Assembly (NCBI GenBank): GCA_030248065.1
Contig: JASAMV010003346.1
Location: 1-16,663, forward strand
Source: Rhynchonema sp. JSB1_4
Lineage: Eukaryota > Nematoda > Chromadorea > Monhysterida > Xyalidae
DNA length: 16,663 nucleotides
Reading direction: 5' to 3'
The position numbers and the translations under genes were made by a program. The first letter of the stretch is position 1; every line of letters starts with the position of its first letter. The notes under the pieces were generated by a model. The model ran no database searches. It saw only the letters and a program-made list of their open reading frames with translations, and had not been told where the DNA came from. Shown in pieces: positions 8,816-16,554 of the stretch.

Positions 8816-8940
8816 CGAGCACCATTTCCCGTGTTCTACGTCGTGGCTGATTGGTTTTGACAAAAAGTCAACCAGCGACGTAAAAGTCGAACACGTGCAA
8901 TTTGGGAAATGAGTAATGAGAACTGAGGAAATAGTGCTCG
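8816..8940. repeat. Degenerate fold-back (long inverted repeat)
   Basis: Four blocks pair in nested order: CGAGCAC 8816-8822 with GTGCTCG 8934-8940, ATTTCCC 8824-8830 with GGGAAAT 8904-8910, CGTGTTC 8830-8836 with GAACACG 8889-8895, and TACGTCG 8837-8843 with CGACGTA 8876-8882. An inner TTGAC, AAAAA, GTCAA hairpin closes the loop. Weaker complementarity (GAGAGAAAAGCAAAG against CTTTTTCTCTT) extends it to about 8776-8983. It could be an old fold-back transposon or a structured transcript. I see no target duplication. Confidence 0.55.
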
Positions 8941-9194
8941 GGCCGTCTTTAAATACTCGATCGCGTTTCTTTTTCTCTTGTCGATCCATTACGGATTAAT
9001 TACTATAAGATGATTGGACGGCACTTACTTGTGATTGGTTAGAGAAAGATATTTGAATTTAGAGCAAAGAAATAAGAATGACAATGCAATTAAAGAGAAT
9101 GGGTTACGGTAAACGCAGGATCAAGCGCGGAGATTCAAATGGGCTAATCCCGAATCCCCACATAAAATGCAAAGCTCAAACACCCGAAAAAAAA

Positions 9195-9213
9195 CCCCCC
9201 CCCCCCCCCCCCC
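9195..9213. repeat. Run of 19 C after 8 A
   Basis: A homopolymer tract A8 (9187-9194) followed by C19 sits exactly where recognisable LINE coding sequence stops. Its length in the molecule is uncertain because such runs are hard to sequence. Confidence 0.9.
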
Positions 9214-10073
9214 TCGGCTGTGATGAGACTGTAAAGCACGTGTGAAACATCAGTGTACCATTCGGGTGGCACGGGACCGGTTGAGTTCAGAACCAGTGCC
9301 TCAACGTCATTGACGTTCCATACACTGGAGAAATGTGTTGATAACAGTGCAGCCAAACCAGCACTGTCAGCAACGCACTCCCCATCAGTGTTGGCCAGAG
9401 ACACTTGTTCTGTGCTGCTCCGTCCCGTGTACTTATTCAGCTTTTGCCAGTAGTCAGACAAATGAGCTATTTTACCAAACGTTTTGATGGCATAGTCACG
9501 TCTGGCTGCCCTGTTGGCCTGCCTTGACTGCTCACGCAAAACGAAGTACTTTTCATACGTTCCTTTGTCACCGGTCTGTTTCCACTTCCTGTGCAGATCG
9601 CTCTTCTTCCGACTGAGCCGCTTGACCTTCGGCGTCACCCACGGCTGGTCATTCTGTGGTTTTGGGCGAGCGGATCGGGCAGGAATGGCATTCGTAGCAG
9701 CACCAACGATCGTTTGACTGATTGCGTCCCAGGCCTGATTCACGTCTACTGCATCAACAACCTGTTTTACCAGGTTGTAGGCGATGAGCAAACTGTTCAT
9801 CAAGTCCCAGTCGGCCTTCTTGTACTGCCAGACACGGCGCAGCGGAGCGTCGGATGGAGACTGGGTGCTGGAAATATCGAATGTTACTGATGTCATGTGA
9901 TGGTAGTTTTCGATTGGTGCAAGGAGTTCGTATTGTACCGCCAGATGGTCAGGCACAAATGTAACATCAATTAATCGACCCTTGTGAGTCGGTTCAGTGA
10001 TGACCTGGGCGAGATTGTATTGTTTGAGAGTATTTTCCAGGTTTTTGAACTCAGCTGGCACCAAAGCACACAT
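9214..10073 (-). pseudogene. LINE (APE-type non-LTR retrotransposon) ORF2 fragment
   Basis: The minus-strand reading starts at an ATG at 10073, with an in-frame TAA just upstream, and stays open into the G run. The first 85 residues resemble the C-terminal part of an APE-type endonuclease (QVITEPTHKGRLIDVTFVPD, then ENYHHMTSVTFDIS in the usual SDH-like position). Next come a linker with the typical RPKPQNDQPWVTPKVKRLSRK segment and a basic Arg/Lys-rich helix region. The fragment stops at ITAEGG, about where the RT domain of jockey/CR1-like elements begins. The upstream catalytic half of the endonuclease (including the GDFN-type motif) and the whole RT are absent, so it is truncated at both ends. 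The nominal ORF continues to 9144 through poly-Gly and poly-Phe codons from the G/T run, which I do not count as protein. Non-functional remnant. Confidence 0.8.
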
Positions 10074-10542
10074 GTTTACATGTTAGCTGTGTGTCTAGAT
10101 CGATAAAGCAATAAAATAAGTTTCAGTTGACTTCTGTTTTCTTGCTTTGTTGGGCCTGAGCCAGCCATTCATTTTCACCGTGTTGTTTGCTGGTCGGTCA
10201 ATCGATGTGGGTCGTCGGCAAACCACTCCTCCTCACGGAATTTGGAGAGAAATTTCGGAAATTTTCGAAAAAATTCAAAAGATCTGCCCTTGCCGATGCC
10301 GAAAAGCGCGCCTGTCTGACCGAAAAACGTGCGATTATTTGGCCAAAAATCCACGCGTCCACGAGGGATAGAGAAGCAAAGAACGTGCACGATTCCACTA
10401 ATTTTTGTCGTCATCGACAGTCGACACGACAGCGATCGTCTGCCTGTTGTGGTGTCTTTGGCTTGTGTGTGATCATTTATTTGACATCAATCAGCTGAAC
10501 GGGCAGCTCGCGTTCGCCGCAGACCTGCTTGTACCTGTGAAG
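10074..10542. other. Unassigned stretch between the LINE fragment and the TIR elements
   Basis: Several overlapping ORFs of 65-100 codons occur on both strands, but none resembles a known protein or shows clear domain structure. There is a short palindrome ACATG(TTT)ACATGT-like near 10070. No TIR, tRNA or repeat array was seen. The right end carries the CTGTGAAG target copy (10535-10542) of the next element. Confidence 0.5.
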
Positions 10543-10554
10543 CAGAGGTCGCAA

Positions 10555-10686
10555 TCGGGCCGGCCCGACCTCGGGCCGGGCCGGGCCGGGCCGGGCCGCG
10601 ATTTTGGGCTTTTGGCTCGGGCCGGGCCGGGCCGGGCCGGAGATTTGGAGGGTCGGGCCGGGCCGGGCCGGGCACCCCGGCCCGAA
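10555..10686. repeat. GGGCC-rich subterminal array (left)
   Basis: Three blocks of tandem GGGCC/GGCCC units are separated by AT-rich spacers such as GGAGATTTGGAGGG. They mirror the array at 11231-11370. They produce spurious Gly/Arg/Ala/Pro-rich ORFs on both strands. Confidence 0.9.
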
Positions 10687-10826
10687 GCTTCTGAAGTGAC
10701 TTATTTTACTGAAAAAGTAGGGATTTTTTTGTCAAAAATACTAAAATTTCTGACGGATTCGGCAAGCAAGTGATCAGTATTGTCTCTATCTGACGACCAT
10801 TTCATGGAAAACAATGTATTTTCAAC

Positions 10827-11152
10827 CAGTGGTGTAGCTACCCAGGCGGGGCGGCAACCTACGGTACCACCAAAAATGTGGGACGGCAACCTACCTACTG
10901 TACCGGCCGGGCTAAGGGGGAACATTGAAATTTTGAAGAAAATGTGCTCTAAAACGCTAATTTCGCGCGTAGCGCGGCGATTTATCGCCTATTTGGAGTG
11001 AAAAGTACCGATTTTATGTACCATTTTGAGCCAAAAATCGCAACTTACTGTACTAGCCGCCGGGCGGCGACCTACCTAGTGTACCAGGATGGAGCGTCAA
11101 CCTACCTACCTATTGTACCTAGGGGGTACCCCCACCCCCTGCAACACCATTG
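10827..11152. mobile_element. hAT-like non-autonomous transposon, family F, nested in family I
   Basis: The ends read CAGTGGTGTAGC and, inverted, CAATGGTGTTGC. They are flanked by an exact 8-bp duplication TTTTCAAC (10819-10826 and 11153-11160). The 326-bp body has four variants of a CAACCTACCTACTGTACC-like motif near the ends. A central palindrome CGCGCGTAGCGCG (10964-10976) is shared with families C and E. Confidence 0.92.
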
Positions 11153-11230
11153 TTTTCAACCAAAAAAATAGGTTCAAAAAAATCGCAAAAATTATGACAA
11201 AAATTGGGTTAAAATCTGAGCCAAAAAATT

Positions 11231-11370
11231 CGGGCCGGGCCGGGCCGGGCCGGAGATTTGGGGGTTCGGGCCGGGCCGGGCCGGAGATTTGGGGGTACGG
11301 GTCGGGCCGGGCCGGGCCGGGCCGGAGATTTGGGGGCTCGGGCCGGGCCGGGCCGGCCAAACCCGGCCCG
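11231..11370. repeat. GGGCC-rich subterminal array (right)
   Basis: Four blocks of GGGCCGGGCCGGGCC-type units are spaced by GGAGATTTGGGGG-type sequences, in the same orientation of spacer as the left array. The regular alternation of a G+C repeat and an AT spacer suggests repeated binding sites or a strong secondary structure. Confidence 0.9.
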
Positions 11371-11383
11371 ATTGCGACCTCTG

Positions 11384-11511
11384 CTGTGAAGGCACGTTGC
11401 GGTGAATGTGTGTGAACCAATATGGTCAGTTACAGTTTTCTGTCAATTAAGTTTTTTGGGGACTGAACTGAGCTTTTGGCCGGTGGCCGGTTTCGGTGTC
11501 TTGACTGTGGG
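11384..11511. other. Short unassigned interval
   Basis: It begins with the right CTGTGAAG duplication of the family I element. No other feature was seen except a GGCCGGTGGCCGG repeat near 11480. Confidence 0.5.
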
Positions 11512-11644
11512 TGGGCACAATACCCAATACCCAATACCAATACCAATACCAGTGTTTGGCAGGGTAGTACTTGGGGGGGGGTGGGGGTCCCCCCAATCCC
11601 CCCAAATTCATCTATCTATCGTCAACACTTTTTGATTTCATCTA

Positions 11645-12027
11645 CCGTATTCCCTAAAACAGAGCCCCCCTAAAAGAGGTCAGTGAAAAAATAGAGCCCC
11701 CCAAAAATACAGCCCCCCCCAACTTGGAATTCCCCGCTTCGGGGTCGTAAAGTCAAGTTCTTGTATAAGACACCTTGTGTACAACGTTTGCGGTTGAGTA
11801 TATGATGACGTAAAGACTTTTATGGAAGATCTGCACCTAAAAACACTCAATAATGACCAGTAACACCCTGACAGAACTCCATTTTAGGGGTATTTTTTGG
11901 AACATTTTTTGAGATTTTGGGCAGCGAAAAAATACAGCCCCCCAAAAATAGAGCCCCCAAAAATACAGCCCCCCCTAAAAGGGGTCAGTGAAAAAATACA
12001 GCCCCCCTTGTATTTTAGGTTTTACGG
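11645..12027. mobile_element. TA-flanked MITE, family A
   Basis: Ends are CCGTATTCCCTAAAA and, inverted, CCGTAAAACCTAAAA, with TA on both sides (11643-11644 and 12028-12029). The other family C copy lacks this segment, which confirms an insertion. Near both ends is a repeated block of CCCCCCTAAAAGRGGTCAGTG form followed by an A-run. TA flanks fit Tc1/mariner-type insertion. The block AGTGAAAAAATAGA is shared with family B, suggesting relatedness. Confidence 0.8.
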
Positions 12028-12283
12028 TATCCATCGTCAACACTTATGGGCAAATCTATCTATCGTCAACAAATTCTGGGAACAATCTATCTATCGTCAA
12101 CACATTTCGACCCCAAAATGGGTATTCTTGCCTCAAAATGGCTCAAAATCGGTATTTTTTGTCCCAAATAGGCAAAAAATCGCGCGCTACGCTCGGATTT
12201 AGTACATCTAAGTACGTTTTCATTAATATTTACACTATTACCTACTTACCGTATTGTCGGAAATAGAACCCGGGGGGTCTATT

Positions 12284-12755
12284 CAGTGTAGTACTTGGTC
12301 AGGGTGTTGACGATAGATAGATTGGGACCCGAAATGTGTTGATGATAAATAGATGACCCAAGTCCGAAATCTGGGGGGGGGTCGACCCAAACTTGTTGAC
12401 GATAGATAGATGGTGGGGGGGGGTCGCCAAAAACCAAGGTATAGTATAGTGTACTAAGTGGGTAATAATGTGTAAATATTAATGAAAATGTACTTAGATG
12501 TACTAAATCCGCGCGTAGCGCGCGATTTTTTGCCTATTTGGGACAAAAAATACCGATTTTGAGCCATTTTGAGGCAAAAATACCCATTTTGGGGTCGAAA
12601 TGTGTTGACGATAGATAGATTGTTCCCAGAATTTGTTGACGATAGATAGATTTGCCCATAAGTGTTGACGATAGATGAAATCAAAAAGTGTTGACGATAG
12701 TGATAGATAGATGAATTTGGGGGGACCCCCCCACCCCCCCCCAAGTACTACCCTG
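12284..12755 (-). mobile_element. hAT-like transposon, family C copy 2, intact
   Basis: It is 472 bp with TIRs CAGTGTAGTACTTGG and CAGGGTAGTACTTGG (14 of 15 match) and an exact 8-bp duplication GGTCTATT (12276-12283 and 12756-12763). It holds seven same-orientation copies of a TGTTGACGATAGATAGAT-like motif (near 12303, 12336, 12392, 12601, 12631, 12661 and 12688). A central CGCGCGTAGCGCGCG palindrome is at 12510-12524. It lies inverted relative to, and inside, copy 1. Confidence 0.94.
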
Positions 12756-13024
12756 GGTCTATTTTTTCACTGGGGTCATTTTGGGGGTTCAATTTATGGG
12801 GGTCAATTATTGGGCGGTTATATTTTTCATTTGGCCCCCCCCCGACGAAAAAATCATTGTTAATAATGCCCATAAAATGGCTTGTTTTCGATATTTTCTA
12901 ACTTCAACAGCGGCAATTATGCTTAAAAAGCTGTATTCTGTTGTGTACGGAAGCTTAAACAACGTTTGACACAACAACACAGCCCTACCATACCACTAAT
13001 CTGTGGTACGGTGAAGGTTGGGGG

Positions 13025-13439
13025 CAGTGCTGTCGCTGGGGGGGGTGGGGGGCTCCCCCCACCCAATGGTACCCTATCCGCCCCGGCCTGGTACGCTACC
13101 CCCCTACCCGCCCCGCTCTGGTACCCTACCCTACCCCCCTACCCGCCCCGATTTTTGCCCCCCAAAGTGCCCATTTTTCGGTCAAAAATGCCCAAATTTC
13201 GACCGAAAACCCTAAAAAGTGCAAAAAATCTCGCGCTGCGCGCGATATATGTACTTTTTAGTACATAAAAACAGGCACCCGAAAAAAACTTGTGTTGTAC
13301 CCTACCCGCCCCGAAAAATCTTCCCCCCTCCCCCCCCCAAACCGGATCCCCCCAAATCCCAGGTACACGACCCCCCTACCCGCCCCGGTTTTTTCCACCT
13401 GTGTACCCTACCCGCCCCGCCAAAGTAGCCACAGCACTG
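13025..13439. mobile_element. hAT-like non-autonomous transposon, family E
   Basis: Ends are CAGTGCTGTCGCTGG and, inverted, CAGTGCTGTGGCTAC. Flanks are GTTGGGGG (13017-13024) and GTTGGGTG (13440-13447), a 7 of 8 match. Family B copy 2 lacks this segment. The body is packed with TACCCTACCCGCCCC-like motifs. It contains a palindrome (CGCGCTGCGCGCG, 13232-13244) whose inverse differs by one base from those of families C and F. Confidence 0.87.
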
Positions 13440-13614
13440 GTTGGGTGGGGGGTTCTATTAATGGGGGGTCAATTAATGGGGGGTTCTATTTTTGATTTCG
13501 AGCCATTTAGGGGGGTTCAATTAATGGGGGGGGGGTCAATTAATGGGGGTTCTATTTCCGACAACACGGCAGTGCACTATACTATACCTTGATTTTTGGC
13601 GACCCCCCCACCAT

Positions 13615-14066
13615 TATACTGTCATAAAGAACCGTTCTTTATTTTTCGTGAAAAAAAACGGTTTTTTTCCGAAAAAAAACCGTTTTTTTTTCAAATACTT
13701 TTCCAGTACTTAAGAACGTAATTTCGAAAAATATAACAATTTCAGTGTAAAATTTGTTCGAAGTGACGAGAGTGCTCTTGAAGAGTGTTGAAGTCAGTCG
13801 AAAACACTTGGTTTACACGCTTTTTGGCCCATTTTGGGCCGGTTAATTTTTGTGCTCGAGCCAATTTTTCACTGAAATCGAAAAACTCATCAGTTTTGCA
13901 TTAAAATTTTTTGGAAAAATTGGAATAAAGTACCGATATTTTTCCGATCAAAAACCGAAAAGGTACCCACGGAAAAATAAATGGAAAAGTATTCGGGTCT
14001 CGGAAAAAAACGGTTTTTTTCGTTTTTTTTCAAAAAAAAACCGGTTTTTTTCCGCCTGCCAGTATA
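13615..14066. mobile_element. TIR element with 8-bp duplication, family G copy 1
   Basis: Ends are TATACTGTCA and, inverted, TATACTGGCA. They are flanked by an exact 8-bp duplication CCCACCAT (13607-13614 and 14067-14074). Subterminal regions hold AAAACGGTTTT and AAAACCGTTTT blocks pointing inward from each end. The block TTTTCCAGTACTTAAG is shared with copy 2 at 15122-15542. The 8-bp duplication fits hAT, although the TIR starts TATA instead of CA. Confidence 0.9.
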
Positions 14067-14136
14067 CCCACCATCTATCTATCGTCAACAAGTTTGGGTC
14101 GACCCCCCCCCAGATTTCGGACTTGGGTCATCTATC

Positions 14137-14546
14137 CAATGGTGTCGTTGGGGGGGGTTACCCCCCTGGTATGGGGTATGGGAAATCGGCCGGGGGTATG
14201 GGGTATGGGAAATTTTTCACTTTTGGAACAAGCACCCCTAAGAAATGACTTTTTGACCCCGAGAAGTACCAAAATTGACAATTTTTCGTCCAAAAATGTC
14301 AAAAATCGCTTACTACCGCAAGAAAACTCTGTTTTAAGCACTTCTTAGACCAATTTTGGCACTTTTAGAAGATTTTTGGGGTCCTTTTTTTCAAAACCCC
14401 CACCCTCGGGTATGGGAAATTTTTGAGTATTTGGAAAACCCCCCCCCCTGGTATGGGAAATTTTTGATTTTTGGGGGTATGTATGGGAAATTTCCCGAAA
14501 ATTGGGCTGGGTATGGGAAAATTTCGATTTCTCAACGACACCACTG
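14137..14546. mobile_element. hAT-like non-autonomous transposon, family H
   Basis: Ends are CAATGGTGTCGTTG and, inverted, CAGTGGTGTCGTTG (13 of 14). They are flanked by an exact duplication CATCTATC (14129-14136 and 14547-14554). It is 410 bp and carries at least six GGTATGGGAAATTTT-like motifs, mostly towards the ends. The TIR resembles family F, so the two may use related transposases. Confidence 0.92.
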
Positions 14547-14699
14547 CATCTATCTATCGTCAACACATTTCGGGTCCCAATCTATCTATCGTCAACACCC
14601 TGACCAAGTACTACACTGGTGTTTGGTATTGGTATTGGGTCTAATTCCGGTATTGGGTATTGGTATTGAAGCTGGCCTGGTATTGGTATTGGTATTGGG

Positions 14700-14975
14700 T
14701 TTGCCCAGGTATTGGGTCAAAACCAATACCCAATACCGTATTGTCGGGGAAATAGAACCCGGGGGGTCTATTTTTTCACTGGGGTCATTTTGGGGGTTCA
14801 ATTTATGGGGGGGTCAATATTATTGGGGGGTTATATTTTTCATTTGGCCCCCCGACGAAAAAATCATTGTTAATAATGCTCCTAAAAATGGCTTGTTTTC
14901 GGTATTTTCTAAGTTTAACAGTGGCAATTATGCTTAAAAAGCCGTATTCTACTGTGTACGCAAGCTTAAACAACG
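14700..14975. repeat. 276-bp tandem duplication covering the left half of family B
   Basis: The sequence from 14700 (TTTGCCCAGGTATTGGG, then CCGTATTGTCGG) recurs from 14976 at an offset of 276 bp. The first unit stops inside family B at AACAACGTTTG and restarts in the flank at GTTTGCCC. The shared GTTTG at the breakpoint indicates microhomology-mediated duplication. The second unit continues to the full right end of the element. Confidence 0.85.
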
Positions 14976-15011
14976 TTTGCCCAGGTATTGGGTCAAAACC
15001 AATACCCAATA

Positions 15012-15842
15012 CCGTATTGTCGGAAATAGGACCCGGGGTCTATTTTTTCACTGGGGTCATTTGGGGGGGGGTTCAATTTATGGGGGGTCAATTATTGGGG
15101 GTCATATTTTTCATTTGGCCCTATACTTGCGTATTTTTCCGCAAAATATATTTTTGGAAAAAAACCGTTTTTTTTCCGGAAAAAAACCGTTTTTTTTCCA
15201 AATATTTTTCCAGTACTTAAGGATACCCATGGTCCAAAAACGCCTATTTTGGAGAAAATTTTGTCTGGAAATGGCCTGAAACAGGCTAAAAATGCACCTG
15301 GAGATTAAAAAGTGCTCATTTTGAACTGTTTAGCACCGATTTACATTGGTTTTGACAACATCCTTTCGCAACCTTTGAAAATATTTCGGAAATTTTTGGA
15401 AAAAAACGGTTTTTTTTCCAAAAGTTGCCACTTGGAAAAATTTCCGGAAAAATAAAAACGTATTTTTCCGGGCCTCGGAAAAAAACGGTTTTTTTTCGGT
15501 TTTTTCCGAAAAAAACGGTTTTTTTTCCGGCCCGCAAGTATATTTGGCCCCCGACGAAAAAATCATTGTTTATAATGCCCCTAAAATGGCTTGTTTTCGG
15601 TATTTTCTAAGTTTAACAGTGGCAATTATGCTTAAAAAAGCCGTATTCTACTGTGTACACAAGCTTAAATAACGTTTGACACAATAATACACCTTCACCA
15701 TACCACTAATCTGTGGTACGGTGGAAGGTTGGGGATGGGGTTCTAATAATGGGGGGTTCTATTTTTGATTTCGAGCCATTTGGGTGGGGTTCAATTAATG
15801 GGGGGGTCAATTAATGGGGGGGTTCTATTTCTGACAATACGG
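15012..15842. mobile_element. TA-flanked MITE, family B copy 2
   Basis: TIRs are CCGTATTGTCGGAAATAG and, inverted, CCGTATTGTCAGAAATAG. They are flanked by TA at 15010-15011 and 15843-15844. Without the family G insertion it is about 400 bp. The ends are rich in G runs and GGGGGTCAATTAATGGGGG-like motifs. TA flanks suggest Tc1/mariner-type mobilisation. No ORF. Confidence 0.87.
15122..15542. mobile_element. TIR element with 8-bp duplication, family G copy 2
   Basis: It has 10-bp perfect TIRs TATACTTGCG and an exact 8-bp duplication TTTGGCCC (15114-15121 and 15543-15550). The empty site is visible in the related sequence near 14845. Five CCGTTT/AAACGG cores lie subterminally: two CCGTTT towards the left end and three AAACGG towards the right. 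Confidence 0.93.
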
Positions 15843-15970
15843 TACTAGTCCAGAAAAACCCAATACCAAACCCAATACCTGACTCACGACTCAAAACCCA
15901 ATACCAGAGTACTGGTATTGGGTCACCAATTTGGTATTGGTATTGGGTGTCAAAAGTGGTATTGTGCCCA

Positions 15971-16158
15971 GGCCAGGCCTAGTCTTGCTTGACCAGAAAT
16001 GTTTACAAAATTTTCTTGTTTTTAAAAAGAAGTCTCCTAAGAAAGTTGCCCACTTTTTTAATTTAAAAAAATTAAGCAAAGGATATTTTCGACTTTTCGG
16101 CTCCCAATCCCAAAACACCCAAAATTTGGCCAATTTGCTTGTTGAACAGAATATCGTG
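15971..16158. other. Unassigned AT-rich interval
   Basis: A direct repeat GGCCAGGCC lies next to the right end of the family D candidate. The rest is AT-rich with no motif or coding signal. Confidence 0.5.
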
Positions 16159-16554
16159 CAGAGGTGGGAATCGGGTCGGGTTACCTCGGCGCGGCCCGAC
16201 GAAGTCCTGGGGTCGCCCCGGCCATGCTCGATTCGGAAAAAAATGGCCCGGCTTGGCCCGACTTTTTCTGATGATATTTTCAACCAAGCAATTTCTTGGT
16301 GGAAAAATTATGGTTTTTTTTTGTCTAAAAATAGCTTGCAAATCGGTACTAATTTGCGGACACGCGAGAAGTCTTGACAAAAAGTCAGGATTCTTGACAA
16401 AGAGTCAAGAGTCAGCCAAATTAATTTTTTCAATAATTTGCTAAATACAACAGTCACACAATGCTCTCGCATCCCTTCTTTATTGAAATTCGATGATTGT
16501 CGGGCATTTTCGGACCGGAAGCCGCACCCCGGCCCGGCCTGATTCCCGCCTCTA
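16159..16554. mobile_element. Degenerate relative of hAT family I
   Basis: The left end CAGAGGTGGGAATCGGGTCGG closely matches the family I TIR. The right end, inverted, reads TAGAGGCGGGAATCAGGCCG. GGCCCGGC-rich patches lie near both ends, as in family I. The flanks (ATATCGTG and CTGGTGAT) do not form a target duplication, so this is an old or rearranged copy. Confidence 0.65.

Larger units (their letters stand above)
10543..11383. mobile_element. hAT-like non-autonomous transposon, family I
   Basis: The ends are perfect inverted repeats of 21 bp (CAGAGGTCGCAATCGGGCC and two more bases). The element is flanked by an exact 8-bp duplication CTGTGAAG (10535-10542 and 11384-11391). Eight-bp duplications and CAG-starting TIRs are hallmarks of the hAT superfamily. 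The interior lacks a transposase and holds GGGCC-repeat arrays near both ends. A second element occupies 10827-11152. Without that insert and its duplication the element is about 507 bp. Confidence 0.93.
12249..13569. mobile_element. TA-flanked MITE, family B copy 1, with two nested insertions
   Basis: It starts CCGTATTGTCGGAAATAGAA after TA (12247-12248) and ends with the near-exact inverse. The right flank is CA, apparently a mutated TA, because family C copy 2 reads TAC at this point. The body aligns to the copy at 15012-15842. It has been entered by family C (12284-12755) and family E (13025-13439). No coding capacity. Confidence 0.85.
11560..14618 (+). mobile_element. hAT-like transposon, family C copy 1, split by four insertions
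   Basis: It begins CAGGGTAGTACTTGG and ends with the inverse of CAGTGTAGTACTTGG. It is flanked by an exact duplication GTGTTTGG (11552-11559 and 14619-14626). Its pieces (11560-11644, about 12028-12248, 13572-13614, about 14075-14136, 14555-14618) sum to about 473 bp. They align in order with the reverse complement of the uninterrupted copy at 12284-12755. The insertions are at 11645-12027, 12249-13569, 13615-14066 and 14137-14546. It carries TCTATCTATCGTCAACA repeats. Confidence 0.92.
11512..15970. mobile_element. Possible outermost TIR element (family D), heavily interrupted
   Basis: TGGGCACAATACC at 11512-11524 is exactly inverted at 15958-15970. Next to both ends lie many copies of CAATACC/GGTATTG (11520-11551, 14619-14740 and 15855-15965). 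Removing the nested elements leaves a few hundred bp with the same plan as its neighbours: short TIR plus a family-specific motif array. I could not find a matching target duplication, so the boundaries and the element status are tentative. Confidence 0.5.

Noticed and set aside
10405..11420. ORFs encoding Gly/Arg/Ala/Pro-rich repeats on both strands
   Set aside because: They are translations of GGGCC arrays inside a non-autonomous transposon, with no initiation context or domain.
12303..12710. Regularly repeated 18-mer with variable spacers, CRISPR-like at first glance
   Set aside because: Repeats are short and degenerate, spacers vary in length, no cas-like gene exists, and the array lies within a TIR element of eukaryotic type.
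11560..12755. A simple large palindrome from inverted duplication
   Set aside because: Each arm has its own TIRs and its own 8-bp duplication (GTGTTTGG and GGTCTATT), so two separate insertions explain it better.
14356..14937. A 193-codon plus-strand ORF
   Set aside because: It crosses the ends of three different repeat elements and encodes simple-sequence peptides. It is not a gene.
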